Assembly: GCA_945877575.1 (NCBI GenBank)
Contig: CAMDUE010000004.1
Location: forward strand, 62,001 to 126,000
Length of the DNA stretch: 64,000 nt
Direction of reading: 5' to 3'
Origin: Chitinophaga pinensis
GTDB lineage: Bacteria; Bacteroidota; Bacteroidia; NS11-12g; UBA955
Part shown: positions 26,801 through 36,141 of the stretch, in pieces
Position numbering within the stretch: position 1 is the stretch's first letter
How the letters are laid out: every line of letters starts with the position of its first letter
Position numbers and translations under genes: made by a program
Notes under the pieces: generated by a model
Databases searched by the model: none
What the model was told of the DNA's origin: nothing
What the model saw: only the letters and a program-made list of their open reading frames with translations

Positions 26801-29161
26801 GTGCATTTCCGGGATACGTCTCAGGTTTTTGGAGGTTCTATTCGGAAATGGTTATGGGATTTTGGTGATAGTTCATACAGCGTATTGAAGCATCCTTCGC
26901 ATCAATATTTGATACCGGGAACCTACACCGTTACATTAAGGGTGATTGATTCTTTGGGATGTGAACATTTCAAGAAATTTCTGGATTTAATAGTGGTACC
27001 TGGTCCAGCAGGAACCTTCACCTTTGATCCGGCCGAGGGTTGTCAGCCACACAGGGTTCAATTCAGTTCATCGGTGAACAGTCAAACAGTAAAACAAGAG
27101 TGGGATTTTGGTGATGGCGTGGTTAAAGAAGGAAGCAGTTTGTCGCATTTGTATGAACGTCCGGGAAGGTACATACCTTTTATGATTGTGTATGATTCGG
27201 CAGGTTGCAAGCGTGCCATTCAGCCTACAGACACTATTGAGGTATATGCAAAGCCAGAGGCTGGGTTTACATCCCAAGGAAACTGCAAGAGAGACAGCGT
27301 TGAAATAAGGTCAAATTGCAATTTTTATGGTGATACGGCAGCAAAGTTTTTATGGAATATCAACGGAATAGGCGGATTTAAAAATTCGAGTTTGAGGTAT
27401 TTAATGCCGCTTAAATCTAATGATATACGCCTGTTGGTTGAGTCGAATAGAGGGTGTAAAGATACTTTAGAGAAAATGGTGGAAGTGTTTCAGCCTGAAA
27501 TTCAATTGATTAGTCAAAAAGATACGATTTGTTTGGGGAATGAATGGTTGGTAAATGCTTTGGTAAAGACCGATACCTCGGTATCGCAAGAAAATTGGAT
27601 TGTCAACGGTGGAATTCCGGGAGAGAGCAGTAGAACTTTGAAGTTATTGCCAGTAAGTCCGCAACAAATTAATATTCAGTATTTTGTACAAGATGTTATG
27701 GGGTGCTGGGATACAGCAGCAATGGGTAAATTATTGTCGGTGGGTGATACAATACCCGGCAAGGCGCCTTGGTTTAAGCATGTTAGTGTTCATGATGATG
27801 TTGCCCACGAGCTTTCACTTTCCGAATACAGGGATTTTGACTTTTTGGGATATGAAATTTACGGTGACCAGGGACAAGGTTATAAACGATTGAAAAGCAA
27901 TGTATATCGCAAAGATACTTTGTTTAATTACTCGCCGGTTGATGCTTTAAGAAGGGTAGATTGTTATAAAATTGCGTCAAAGAATTTGTGTGAGGTGGAG
28001 CAATCCATAGTTGGGTTAGAACCACATTGTACGGTAGAATTATCGGGAGCGCCAATGATTAATGCGAGTTATTTGAAGTGGAACAAATATGTTGGTTGGG
28101 ATGTAGACCGATATATTGTGTATAGGCGTAATATTAGTAATGGTCTATTTGATTCAATAGCACAAGTAGATGGCTCTCAAACCGAATTTATTGATTCAAA
28201 CATTGTATGCAAGAAAAAACACGAGTATCGAATTTTGGCAAGAGATAAACAGGGATTAAATGAATATAGTTGGAGTGATACTTGCCATGTTAAACCTATT
28301 TATGTGAATACGGTTTATGCCCCTTTGGTTAGAAGAGTTACTGTAGTTGATGACCAATTTACTCATTTGAATTGGTTCAGAAATGACTCAAATAGAAACG
28401 CGATGAGTCGTTTTCTCATAAAGCGATTGCCTAATTTTGGGAGTGGAGCTTTGTCTTGGACTATTTGGGAGCCGAAAGACTCTTTGGTTCTGAGAGATTT
28501 AAATGTGATGGTAGATCAGCAATCTTACAGTTATGTGGTAAGAGGCATTGATGCATGTGAAGATACAAGTGCTGCAGGGTTATTGGCAAAGAGTATCTTA
28601 TTGAATACCAGAATCAATGATGAATATCATGCAGAGTTGAGTTGGACTGAATATGAGAAGTGGCAAAGCGGTGTAAAAGAGTACATTATACAAATGGATC
28701 GCGGAACCGGATTTAGAGAATTGACGAGGGTTTCGTCTTCAACTGTTACTTATGTTCATGAAAGTCAGGAATACAATTGTATAGATAGGATAGAATATAG
28801 AGTTATTGCGGTTCCGGTTGAAGAAGGTCCGCTTGATTCCAATTGGTATTTCAATAGTTGCAGTAATGAGAGTAGTCCGGTTCAAAAGCCAAAGGTGTTT
28901 ATTCCAAATGCTTTCACTCCGAATGCGAATGAATTGAACGAGGTTTTCAAGCCAGAAGGCATATTCATTAAATCGTATCATATGAAGATATTTGACAGAT
29001 GGGGTGAGAAGTTATACGATCAGAAGGGCTGTAATCAAGGTTGGGACGGAACTTTTATGGGAGATAAAGCACCATCGGGAGTTTATGTTTATCAGTTGAC
29101 GGTTTGGGGTATTGATGGCAGTATGCATCAATTCAAAGGAGATGTTACCTTGATTCGTTAA
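23852..29161 (+). CDS. Giant T9SS type B cargo with multiple PKD domains
   Basis: Up to 1769 residues. A signal peptide (ISFFLFFGFSLCLHAQ) is followed by at least seven PKD-type Ig domains with the WxFGDG signature (NWNFGNGNTS, SWDFGDGSVR, KWSFGDGKSS, EWDFGDGTTS, LWQMGDGKTY, LWDFGDSSYS, EWDFGDGVVK), then two or three fibronectin-III-like regions (about 1300-1660), and a type B sorting domain (FIPNAFTPNANELNEVFKP, IFDRWGEKLYD, GWDGTFMGDKAPSGVYVYQL). Likely a surface adhesin or matrix protein exported by the T9SS. Start is uncertain: GTG 23852 or GTG 23888, both preceded by CC or AC and followed by CAACG; the second puts the signal peptide nearer the N-terminus. It follows the nrdJ terminator by only 6 bases. 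Confidence 0.88.
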   Translation: MQRITSLKHLLTVQRIFKKISFFLFFGFSLCLHAQLSISVNVNKGCAPLTTAFQSSGGSYVRWNWNFGNGNTSTLQNPSAIYSTPGKYTVTLEAWDAAGTKYTLVRNQYIVVFKSPKADFQLSSSRICLGENLNLSSTSTLGDTAISKYSWDFGDGSVRSTNPLTYKYQKDGKYTISLVITDFNGCTDKKIVNQAIEVLPKPKASFTMDSAYDCEVPTVIPFRNQSTGTGITYKWSFGDGKSSTLTNPRNTYTSFGTYSPKLVVTDQNGCKDSMVRKDELYLGPLKVDFKADATSSCGPFTVNFSNIGTFNGGLKYEWDFGDGTTSSKASPSKNYYDPGYYTVKLKAISITRKCTTTVEKPQLIRVNYKPNGKISVSDSMPCSAPYTETFKYIDDKPVDKVQWYTIQDTGLKKQLFVGQTNPLTTVIFTNRPLTVKAVVTTKEGCRDSFYYRFLELPKFNYEVEGLDDGCVNFDLNLRVKNYVGNRKLQRVDWLFEDGDSFTGLSVQKSYFDTGNYPYKYRLIVEKNCVIEVKDTVHVGMKTDPNFIVDPNAGICNNEPIQFINKTKYKGIPIDSFRWSFGDPEDNWSLIKSPWVGFPPEYNETNIFRYYDQDTGQLKPFLVSYHMGCPDTAFLEDSLWIQAAYAKLAQDLDFCNNNKLILSNQSSAFTDHTWFIGNDAFKDDSLILDSRGIYKVILRVEDDSTGCWDTLEYWYYPPVLSAIRINWLDFDLCAPGFVQLQGQGFPDQFYWLVGKDTIRDVTDIRLTFDTAGITPIKAVLQFGKKCIIVLTDTIRMGEGLVSGTMSGSASCLPATLTFFDSTFNDKYLHYWLLSNGDTVWMTTKTVNYDLKNSLKDTLTAQLFSVFGENCEGSKVQTLNVTGPGISIKSNWSHTCSTSRYLGSLGLKDPNAKYSYLWQMGDGKTYNTQTVSHSFTDSGTYTVTVKVTDSAGCTAEQKIQVHYPGNRIRLRISFRIEDTKCPPLIVHFRDTSQVFGGSIRKWLWDFGDSSYSVLKHPSHQYLIPGTYTVTLRVIDSLGCEHFKKFLDLIVVPGPAGTFTFDPAEGCQPHRVQFSSSVNSQTVKQEWDFGDGVVKEGSSLSHLYERPGRYIPFMIVYDSAGCKRAIQPTDTIEVYAKPEAGFTSQGNCKRDSVEIRSNCNFYGDTAAKFLWNINGIGGFKNSSLRYLMPLKSNDIRLLVESNRGCKDTLEKMVEVFQPEIQLISQKDTICLGNEWLVNALVKTDTSVSQENWIVNGGIPGESSRTLKLLPVSPQQINIQYFVQDVMGCWDTAAMGKLLSVGDTIPGKAPWFKHVSVHDDVAHELSLSEYRDFDFLGYEIYGDQGQGYKRLKSNVYRKDTLFNYSPVDALRRVDCYKIASKNLCEVEQSIVGLEPHCTVELSGAPMINASYLKWNKYVGWDVDRYIVYRRNISNGLFDSIAQVDGSQTEFIDSNIVCKKKHEYRILARDKQGLNEYSWSDTCHVKPIYVNTVYAPLVRRVTVVDDQFTHLNWFRNDSNRNAMSRFLIKRLPNFGSGALSWTIWEPKDSLVLRDLNVMVDQQSYSYVVRGIDACEDTSAAGLLAKSILLNTRINDEYHAELSWTEYEKWQSGVKEYIIQMDRGTGFRELTRVSSSTVTYVHESQEYNCIDRIEYRVIAVPVEEGPLDSNWYFNSCSNESSPVQKPKVFIPNAFTPNANELNEVFKPEGIFIKSYHMKIFDRWGEKLYDQKGCNQGWDGTFMGDKAPSGVYVYQLTVWGIDGSMHQFKGDVTLIR

Positions 29162-29178
29162 ATGCCAATGCTTTTGGC

Positions 29179-29186
29179 TAATTTTG
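29179..29186 (+). promoter_or_regulatory. -7 promoter box for proS (TAATTTTG)
   Basis: Exact TAnnTTTG match ending 5 bases before the ATG at 29192; the predicted transcript would be essentially leaderless. Confidence 0.5.
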
Positions 29187-29191
29187 CAGTC

Positions 29192-30670
29192 ATGGCATTT
29201 GAAAAGGTTACTCGAGAAGAAAATTACAGCGAATGGTACAATAATTTGGTTTACAAAGCAGATTTAGCTGAGCATAGCGCAGTTAAAGGCTGCATGGTTA
29301 TTAAACCTCATGGTTATGCTATTTGGGAGAAAATGCAAAAGCAGTTAGACCATATGTTTAAAGAAACGGGTCATAGCAATGCATATTTCCCGTTGTTTGT
29401 TCCTAAGAGTTTGTTTGAGAAAGAGGAGAAGAATGCTGAAGGTTTTGCTAAAGAATGTGCGGTAGTAACCCATTATAGGTTAAAGGCAGATCCTAATAAA
29501 CCTGGTTCTTTGATGGCAGATCCTGATTCAAAGTTGACAGAAGAATTGGTGGTTAGACCTACCTCGGAGGCTATCATCTGGAATACCTATAAAAATTGGA
29601 TTCAGAGTTACAGAGATTTGCCCATATTAATCAATCAGTGGGCAAATGTGGTTCGTTGGGAAATGCGTACGCGTTTGTTTTTGCGTACAGCTGAATTCTT
29701 GTGGCAAGAGGGACATACGGCTCATGCTACCAAAGAAGAGGCTTTGATTGAAACCAAGCAGATGTTGGAGGTTTATGCTGAATTTGCTGAGACTTTCATG
29801 GCCATTCCCGTTATAAAGGGGGTTAAGACTGAGAACGAACGGTTTGCGGGTGCTGACGAAACGTATTGCATTGAAGGTATGATGCAAGATGGTAAGGCAT
29901 TGCAGATGGGGACTTCTCATTTCTTGGGACAGAACTTTGCGAAAGCTTTTGATGTGAAGTTCCAATCGAAGGAAGGTAAGTTAGATTATGTTTGGGCTAC
30001 AAGTTGGGGCGTTTCTACTCGTTTGATGGGTGCATTGATCATGGTGCATAGCGATGACGAAGGTTTGGTAGTGCCTCCAAAATTGGCCCCTATTCAAGTG
30101 GTATTTGTTCCCATTTATAAGAGCGATGAAGAGCGAGATGCGGTTTTAGGAAAGATGGATGAAATGGCTGCTGATCTAAAAAAGGCAGGATTATTGGTTA
30201 AAGTAGATGCTAGAGATACACATAAACCTGGATATAAATTTGCAGAATGGGAGCAGAAGGGCGTACCTGTAAGGTTGGCATTGGGTCCAAGAGATTTGGC
30301 TAGTGGAAATATTGAGTTGGCTCGCAGAGATACAAAAACGAAGGAAGTAGTTTCTATGGAGGGATTAGCAGATCGTTTGGTTGCATTGATGGATGAGATA
30401 CAGCAGAGTTTGTATGACAAAGCTCTTAAATACCAGAAGGAGAAGACCTATACCGTGAATAATTGGGAAGAGTTCTTGGATGTTATTGAGACTAAACAAG
30501 GATTTGCCTATGCGCATTGGGACGGCACAGGTGAAACAGAAGAAAAGATCAAAGAAGCAACCAAAGCCACAATCAGATGTATTCCTTTGGATAGCGTTTT
30601 AGAGGAGGGTGTGTGCGTGTTCAGTGGCAAGCCATCTACTCAGAGGGTTTTGTTTGCGAAGGCTTACTAA
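29192..30670 (+). CDS. proS: Proline--tRNA ligase (archaeal/eukaryotic-type)
   Basis: 492 residues. Class II synthetase motifs: motif 2 region [17 protein letters not shown] and [20 protein letters not shown], then GQNFAKAF and [20 protein letters not shown] (motif 3). The anticodon-binding domain and a C-terminal zinc-like domain follow; there is no bacterial-type editing insertion, as in the ProS type 3 group. ATG at 29192 ([18 protein letters not shown]) is chosen because the upstream 10 codons of open frame contain the promoter box. The 3' end overlaps the convergent EamA gene by 35 bases. Confidence 0.96.
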   Translation: MAFEKVTREENYSEWYNNLVYKADLAEHSAVKGCMVIKPHGYAIWEKMQKQLDHMFKETGHSNAYFPLFVPKSLFEKEEKNAEGFAKECAVVTHYRLKADPNKPGSLMADPDSKLTEELVVRPTSEAIIWNTYKNWIQSYRDLPILINQWANVVRWEMRTRLFLRTAEFLWQEGHTAHATKEEALIETKQMLEVYAEFAETFMAIPVIKGVKTENERFAGADETYCIEGMMQDGKALQMGTSHFLGQNFAKAFDVKFQSKEGKLDYVWATSWGVSTRLMGALIMVHSDDEGLVVPPKLAPIQVVFVPIYKSDEERDAVLGKMDEMAADLKKAGLLVKVDARDTHKPGYKFAEWEQKGVPVRLALGPRDLASGNIELARRDTKTKEVVSMEGLADRLVALMDEIQQSLYDKALKYQKEKTYTVNNWEEFLDVIETKQGFAYAHWDGTGETEEKIKEATKATIRCIPLDSVLEEGVCVFSGKPSTQRVLFAKAY

Positions 30671-31574
30671 ACAGACTATTGGCAAAAATGGCCACTAAAA
30701 TGATGGCGGTGCCAAGATAGAAGGAAAGATTTAGGTCTTTGTTTTCTTTAAAAACAAATATTCCGAGTAGAATACCATAGATGGGTTCTAAGTTTAGTGC
30801 GAGGTTTGCAGTAAATGCACTGATTTTATTTAGAGCTATGCTGGCCAAATAGAATGTTACGTTTGTGCAAAGAACTGATAGGAAAACCAGCCAAATCCAA
30901 TCGTTTGATTCAGCCCCAAATGAGTGGGTAGGAAGCCAAACAATGTGCTTGGAGATTGATTCAATACCGAATAAATATCCCCCGAAAATAATCAGAGATA
31001 GGGCGAAGGCACCAGAGACCATTTCTAAGGTGCTGAGCGCTAGGGGATGTATATTTTGAATGTATTTTTTGTTGAGTGTAGAGAAAAGGGCGGCGATAGA
31101 GGCTGAGAAAATGCCCACAATGATTGCCCAACCGTAAGAAATATTGGGGTTGTTTTCTTGTGGAAGGGAAAGGCTTATGAAGACAACACCCACAATCACA
31201 AGGAGGCCGGTTATAATGTCTTTTTTAATGAAGGGGGTTTTCATTAAAATGGGTTCAAAGAGGGAAGTGAAGAAGGAGGCAGAACCTAAGCAGGCAAGCG
31301 TGACGGAAACAGAGTTTCCTATTTTAATGCTTCCGTAGAAGGTGACCCAATGAAGGGCAACCAGCAGACCAATGCCCATGAATGTTTTAATGGTTTTTGC
31401 AGGGGTATTTTTTAGATATGTCCATACTTTCGGAATCATGAGATAAACGGCAGCAGTGAGAAGCATGCGGTGCCAAACCAAGTTAAGGGAGCCGTAAGAA
31501 ATGAGCTTTCCGAAGATGGCTGTGAATCCCCAAAGGAAAACAGAAATATGGAGATAAATGAGGGATTTACGCAT
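30636..31574 (-). CDS. EamA/DMT family transporter
   Basis: 312 residues with about ten transmembrane helices in two EamA repeats ([20 protein letters not shown]; then [20 protein letters not shown] and [16 protein letters not shown]). Members export or import amino acids, nucleosides or other small metabolites; the substrate is not predictable here. The last 35 bases overlap the end of proS on the opposite strand. A hairpin followed by six T ends just 6 bases before its ATG, which suggests attenuation or that it lacks its own close promoter. Confidence 0.88.
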   Translation of the reverse strand: MRKSLIYLHISVFLWGFTAIFGKLISYGSLNLVWHRMLLTAAVYLMIPKVWTYLKNTPAKTIKTFMGIGLLVALHWVTFYGSIKIGNSVSVTLACLGSASFFTSLFEPILMKTPFIKKDIITGLLVIVGVVFISLSLPQENNPNISYGWAIIVGIFSASIAALFSTLNKKYIQNIHPLALSTLEMVSGAFALSLIIFGGYLFGIESISKHIVWLPTHSFGAESNDWIWLVFLSVLCTNVTFYLASIALNKISAFTANLALNLEPIYGILLGIFVFKENKDLNLSFYLGTAIILVAIFANSLFSKPSQTKPSE

Positions 31575-31580
31575 GTCTAT

Positions 31581-31612
31581 AAAAAATCAAGGCCGAACAA
31601 AAATGCCCGGCC
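31581..31612 (-). terminator. Terminator-like hairpin in front of the EamA gene
   Basis: On the minus strand: GGCCG (31612-31608), 12-base loop, CGGCC (31595-31591), TTGA, then TTTTTT (31586-31581). It lies about 80 bases after the manC stop and directly before the EamA ATG (31574). A TATATTTG box at 31671-31678 lies between manC and the hairpin, so this could be either the manC terminator or an attenuator in an EamA leader of about 90 bases. Confidence 0.5.
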
Positions 31613-31670
31613 AGGATGTTTGGTATGTAAAAGCGCGTAACAGTTGGTATTACCCTTTCGGATAATGATA

Positions 31671-31678
31671 CAAATATA
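31671..31678 (-). promoter_or_regulatory. -7 promoter box (TATATTTG) of a structured leader or small RNA
   Basis: Exact TAnnTTTG match on the minus strand. Transcription from here would give an RNA of about 85-90 nt ending at the T run at 31581. No -33 TTTG at good spacing. Confidence 0.4.
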
Positions 31679-31691
31679 GAAAAAACAACCA

Positions 31692-32765
31692 TTAATTGTA
31701 TTTCCCTTTGTATTTTTCTTTCACTTCGTTAACAATTCCTCGGAGTTCTTGTTCGCGGTCTTTGTTCATGATGAGTATGGCATCATCTGATTCTACAACT
31801 ACCAGATTATCAACGCCATTGAGGATGATTAGTTTTTCTTTTTGAGTAAAAACCAAAGAGTTTTTAGTGTCAAATGCTTTGACATTTTTGCCAATTAGGG
31901 AGTTTTGTTGCGCATCTTGTGTTGATACTTCCCACAAACTTTTCCAAGTACCCAAATCAGACCAACCGAAATCTGCCGGAAGAACAAATACTGCTTTGTC
32001 TTTCTCTAGAATACCATAGTCTATGGAGATGCTTGGAGATTGTCCGTAAGCTTTTTCAAGAATGGTTTTGTAGTTATTGAGGTAATCTATTTCTGAAAAC
32101 AGTTGATGCACTTCGTTGAGGTTGGTCTCAAATCTGTTCATGATGGTCTTTAGGTTCCAAGCAAAAATACCGGCATTCCATAGGAATTCTCCGCTCTCGA
32201 TGAACGTTTTGGCGATGTCTTCGGTGGGTTTTTCTGTAAATGTTTTAACCTCGTGTATGCCTAATTCAGCTGTATTGGGTTGAAATTGAATGTATCCGTA
32301 ACCGGTATCTGGGCGGCTTGGTTTAATTCCAAGTGTAACCAAGGCATCATTTTGTGCGGCAAAGTTGAGGGCATTGGTCGCTATTTCTACAAATTTAACT
32401 TCGTTTGCTATGAGGTGATCTGATGGTGCGATCATGCACACTGCGTTGGGATTTCTTTGCGCAATGTAATAGGTCGCAAAGGCAATACAAGGTGCAGTGT
32501 TTTTACCAATTGGCTCTTCGAGAATTTGTTCGCGTTTGATTTGGGGAATATGCTCAAGCACTAAGTCTGTATATTCCTCGTTAGCAACAATATAAATGTT
32601 TTCTTGAGGAATAAAAGAGCTGAAGCGGTTATAGGTTTGGGTGATGAGTGATTGTCCGGTACCCAAAATATCCATAAACTGCTTGGGGAAACTTTTTCTG
32701 CTTACGGGCCAGAAGCGAGTGCCGATTCCACCGGCCATAATAATAACGTAGTGATTATTGTTCAT
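31692..32765 (-). CDS. manC: Mannose-1-phosphate guanylyltransferase
   Basis: 357 residues, a nucleotidyltransferase with the pyrophosphorylase signature GGIGTRFWPVSRKSFPKQF at residues 12-30 and further motifs APSDHLI, FTEKP and FLWNAGIFAWN. It makes GDP-mannose for surface polysaccharides. The bifunctional isomerase domain of ManC/ManA fusions is absent. It lies 18 bases after the KdsD gene in an apparent two-gene sugar operon. Confidence 0.94.
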   Translation of the reverse strand: MNNNHYVIIMAGGIGTRFWPVSRKSFPKQFMDILGTGQSLITQTYNRFSSFIPQENIYIVANEEYTDLVLEHIPQIKREQILEEPIGKNTAPCIAFATYYIAQRNPNAVCMIAPSDHLIANEVKFVEIATNALNFAAQNDALVTLGIKPSRPDTGYGYIQFQPNTAELGIHEVKTFTEKPTEDIAKTFIESGEFLWNAGIFAWNLKTIMNRFETNLNEVHQLFSEIDYLNNYKTILEKAYGQSPSISIDYGILEKDKAVFVLPADFGWSDLGTWKSLWEVSTQDAQQNSLIGKNVKAFDTKNSLVFTQKEKLIILNGVDNLVVVESDDAILIMNKDREQELRGIVNEVKEKYKGKYN

Positions 32766-32783
32766 TTTATTGGGTTCGTTTAA

Positions 32784-33776
32784 TTATAAGATTCCCTCTT
32801 GATAAAGGTCGTGAAGATGAATCATTCCTTCGTAGGTTTGAGTGTTTGAATCTTCACCAATGATGATCAATTGGGTGATTTTTTTCTCTTGCATCACAGA
32901 AGCGGCAAGGGTTGCCATGTCGTGAATATACAGCGTTGTTGGGTTTTTACCCATAATTTGTTGGGCGGTAATTGACGAAAGGTCTGAATAATTGGACAAC
33001 ATGCGTCTGATATCACCATCGGTGATAATCCCAACAATGTTATTTTGGCTATCAATGACAGCAGTTGCGCCTAATCGATGTTGAGTAATGTTTAAAATTA
33101 CTTCGTTCCAGGGTGTATTTGGGTTCACAAAGGGTTTAGAGTGTTTTTGGGTAATATCTCCACAGCGGAGGTAGAGTTTTTTTCCTAAAGCACCTCCTGG
33201 GTGGAACTTAGAAAAGTCTTGATCGCTGAAATTCCTTGCAGTGAGCAGTGCCATAGCAATGGCGTCACCAATAAGTAGTTGAGCAGTAGTAGATGTGGTT
33301 GGGGCGAGATTGTTAGGACAAGCCTCTTTATCAACGGTAGCATCTAATACAAAATCAGCTTCTTTCGCCAACTGAGAATTGATATTTCCCACTATAGCAG
33401 CAAATGGATTATTTAGACGTTTTAGTAAAGGGATAAGGGCAACAATTTCAGGCGTGTTTCCGCTTTTAGATATGGCAATAATAAGGTCATTTGCTTGAAT
33501 CATGCCTAAGTCGCCGTGTATGGCATCTGCAGCGTGCATGAACAATGCAGGTTGGCCAGTACTATTGAAGGTAGCTACTATTTTTTGAGCAATGATGGCA
33601 CTTTTGCCAATTCCAGTGACAATTACCCGAGTGTTTGAATGGATTTGTGAGGAGTTTAAAATGTTTTGTATGAAGAGTTCAAAATCATTTCCCAGTTGGG
33701 CGGCCAAAGATTCAAGGCTCTTTAATTCTTGAATGATGGTATTTCTTCCGTTTGAAAGATGGGAAAGGGATTTCAT
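32784..33776 (-). CDS. kdsD: Arabinose-5-phosphate isomerase (KpsF/GutQ family)
   Basis: 330 residues: an SIS domain (VTGIGKSAIIAQKIVATFNS, HAADAIHGDLGMI, AISKSGNTPE) followed by two CBS domains (GATAVIDSQNNIVGIITDGD and ITQLIIIGE). It converts ribulose-5-P to arabinose-5-P for Kdo in LPS. ATG at 33776 (MKSLSHLSNGRNTI) is chosen; the longer frame to 33893 has no homologous look. A TAATTTTG box lies at 33806-33813 on the minus strand. Confidence 0.92.
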   Translation of the reverse strand: MKSLSHLSNGRNTIIQELKSLESLAAQLGNDFELFIQNILNSSQIHSNTRVIVTGIGKSAIIAQKIVATFNSTGQPALFMHAADAIHGDLGMIQANDLIIAISKSGNTPEIVALIPLLKRLNNPFAAIVGNINSQLAKEADFVLDATVDKEACPNNLAPTTSTTAQLLIGDAIAMALLTARNFSDQDFSKFHPGGALGKKLYLRCGDITQKHSKPFVNPNTPWNEVILNITQHRLGATAVIDSQNNIVGIITDGDIRRMLSNYSDLSSITAQQIMGKNPTTLYIHDMATLAASVMQEKKITQLIIIGEDSNTQTYEGMIHLHDLYQEGIL

Positions 33777-33805
33777 TTTGTTGAATGTTTTGAGTTGCAA
33801 AGAAA

Positions 33806-33813
33806 CAAAATTA
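33806..33813 (-). promoter_or_regulatory. -7 promoter box for kdsD-manC (TAATTTTG)
   Basis: Exact TAnnTTTG on the minus strand, 29 bases before the kdsD ATG, giving a leader of about 20 bases. Confidence 0.4.
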
Positions 33814-33914
33814 AGTGCAGATGAAAATTTACACTTTATCAAATGACTATTTGTTTTTTTAACAATAATTTTTATTGTAATTTCACTAATCAATTCAGGA
33901 AGGAAAATACACTA

Positions 33915-36107
33915 GTGCAGGCGCAAACAGATTCTAAGCATTTTTTAAAGGACTTTTTTGGGTTCGACGGATTCAAAGGCAATCAAGAGGCGGTTATTTC
34001 AAGTATTATGGATGGGCAAGATTGTTTTGTCATCATGCCTACGGGTGCCGGAAAATCATTATGCTATCAACTACCAGCTATGATGATGGAGGGTACAGCC
34101 ATTGTCATCTCACCTTTGATTGCCCTGATGAAAAATCAGGTTGATAATTTGAGGGGTTTTTCGCAAACGGCAGGACTTGCTCATTTTTTGAATAGTTCGC
34201 TTTCAAAATCTGAGTTTAATCAGGTGGTTGAAGATATGTTATCTGGAGATACCAAAGTACTTTATGTGGCTCCTGAAACACTTAAGAAACAGGATACCAT
34301 TGATTTGTTGTCTCAAATTAAAGTTTCCTTTGTTGCTGTTGATGAAGCGCATTGTATTTCGGAGTGGGGACATGATTTTCGCCCAGAATACAGAAAAATT
34401 AAGCAAATGGTCAGGGCCATTGGAGATATTCCTGTATTGGCATTGACGGCAACGGCGACACCTAAGGTACAGCACGATATTCAAAAGAATTTGAATATGT
34501 TGGAAGCGCAACTATTCAAAAGTTCATTTAATAGACCCAATTTATACTATAAGGTCCGTCCTAAAGGAAGAAAAGACATTGTTCATAAAGAAATGATTTC
34601 TTTCATCAATCAGCACGGAAATTCTTCAGGGATCATCTATTGTTTATCTCGGAAGAAGGTAGAAGAAATAGCTCAGATGTTACAGAGAAATGGCATAAAG
34701 GCCCTTGCTTATCATGCGGGTTTGGATGCTAAAGTTAGAGCTTCACACCAAGATGCATTTCTCATGGAAGATTGCGATGTTATTGTGGCAACCATTGCTT
34801 TCGGTATGGGCATTGACAAGCCAGATGTTAGGTATGTAATTCACTATGATGTGCCTAAGAGTTTGGAAGGCTATTACCAGGAAACTGGAAGAGCAGGTCG
34901 TGATGGTATGAAAGGCGATTGTTTGTTGTTTTACAATCCCAACGACATTGAGAAGTTGGAGAAGTTCATGAAAGACAAGCCCGTTGCAGAGCAAGAAATT
35001 GGAGGTTTACTGATTGCTGAAACAGCAGCATTCGCTGAAAGTTCTCAATGCAGAAGAAAGCTATTGCTCCATTATTTTGGAGAGTCATTTGATGAAAAGA
35101 AATGTGAAGGTATGTGTGACAACTGTTCACATCCTAAGCCCAAAAGAGATGTTTCGGCAGAATTAAAGTTGCTTTTGGAGTGCATGATTGAGTTAAGAGG
35201 TGAGTTTTCATTGACGCATTTGGTTAATTTCATTGTCGGTAATGGCGCAGACTCTGCAGTTAAACAATACGGACATCATTTGCTTAAATTATTTGGATGT
35301 GGTAAAGAATTAGATAAGTTATTTTGGAAATCTGCAGTGCGCTTAGCATTGGTGAATGGATATTTGAATAAGAATATTGAGAAGTATGGTTTACTTTCCA
35401 TCAATCAAGACGGCGAGAAATACATCAAGAATCCAACACCCATTGAAATGGCGGTTGATGTTGAATTTGACGCCGTTTCTGATGAAGATTTTGACAGCTT
35501 TAGGTTAGAGTCGGTTTGTGATGATTTGTTGTTTGCGGAATTGAAAGATTTGCGCAAAAAGGTAGCTCATGAAATGGGTTTACCTCCTTACGTAGTTTTC
35601 CAAGATCCTAGCTTGGAAGATATGGCCATCAAATACCCTATCAACCTTGAGGAATTATCAAATATCAATGGTGTTGGTAAAAATAAAGCGTTGAAATTTG
35701 GTCAAGCATTTGTTGATCATATTTCGAAATACATTGAAATTCATGAGATTGATAGACCCGTAGATGTAGTGTTGAAGGGCAATAGCGATAAGTCGGCAAA
35801 ACGGGTAAATATTATTTTGAATATTGACAAAAAAGTGGATTTGCCAGATATCGCTTCACAATTGAAAATTTCGTTTGGTGAATTGTTGGATGAATTGCAG
35901 CAGATTGTTCATTCGGGAACTAAATTGAATATTCGTTATTTCTTGGAGCAGTTCATTGATGATGATTTGATGGATGAAATTATAGATTATTTCAGGGCCC
36001 AGGAAACCGATAACATTGATTTAGCGGTTAATAATTTTGATGGAGAATTCAGTTTTGAAGAGTTGAAATTGGTTCATCTGCAGTTTCTGAGTGATGTAGG
36101 AAATTAA
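33915..36107 (+). CDS. recQ: ATP-dependent DNA helicase RecQ
   Basis: About 730 residues. Helicase motifs: Walker A MPTGAGKSLCYQLP, DEAH box VDEAHCISEWGHDFRPEY, LTATATP, and motif VI QETGRAGRDG. The RecQ zinc-binding region (CRRKLLLHYFGE ... CEGMCDNC) and RQC winged-helix follow, then an HRDC-like domain (LPPYVVFQDPSLEDMA). The C-terminal ~120 residues extend beyond minimal RecQ. It unwinds recombination intermediates at stalled forks. GTG at 33915 gives an N-terminus (MQAQTDSKHFLKDFFGFDGF) matching the family; the frame is open to an ATG at 33843. Divergent from kdsD. Confidence 0.94.
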   Translation: MQAQTDSKHFLKDFFGFDGFKGNQEAVISSIMDGQDCFVIMPTGAGKSLCYQLPAMMMEGTAIVISPLIALMKNQVDNLRGFSQTAGLAHFLNSSLSKSEFNQVVEDMLSGDTKVLYVAPETLKKQDTIDLLSQIKVSFVAVDEAHCISEWGHDFRPEYRKIKQMVRAIGDIPVLALTATATPKVQHDIQKNLNMLEAQLFKSSFNRPNLYYKVRPKGRKDIVHKEMISFINQHGNSSGIIYCLSRKKVEEIAQMLQRNGIKALAYHAGLDAKVRASHQDAFLMEDCDVIVATIAFGMGIDKPDVRYVIHYDVPKSLEGYYQETGRAGRDGMKGDCLLFYNPNDIEKLEKFMKDKPVAEQEIGGLLIAETAAFAESSQCRRKLLLHYFGESFDEKKCEGMCDNCSHPKPKRDVSAELKLLLECMIELRGEFSLTHLVNFIVGNGADSAVKQYGHHLLKLFGCGKELDKLFWKSAVRLALVNGYLNKNIEKYGLLSINQDGEKYIKNPTPIEMAVDVEFDAVSDEDFDSFRLESVCDDLLFAELKDLRKKVAHEMGLPPYVVFQDPSLEDMAIKYPINLEELSNINGVGKNKALKFGQAFVDHISKYIEIHEIDRPVDVVLKGNSDKSAKRVNIILNIDKKVDLPDIASQLKISFGELLDELQQIVHSGTKLNIRYFLEQFIDDDLMDEIIDYFRAQETDNIDLAVNNFDGEFSFEELKLVHLQFLSDVGN

Positions 36108-36114
36108 AATTGAT

Positions 36115-36122
36115 TATTTTTG
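36115..36122 (+). promoter_or_regulatory. -7 promoter box for the ECF sigma gene (TATTTTTG)
   Basis: Exact TAnnTTTG match ending 19 bases before the TTG start at 36142. Confidence 0.45.
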
Positions 36123-36141
36123 CCCATATTTTAATCATCTC

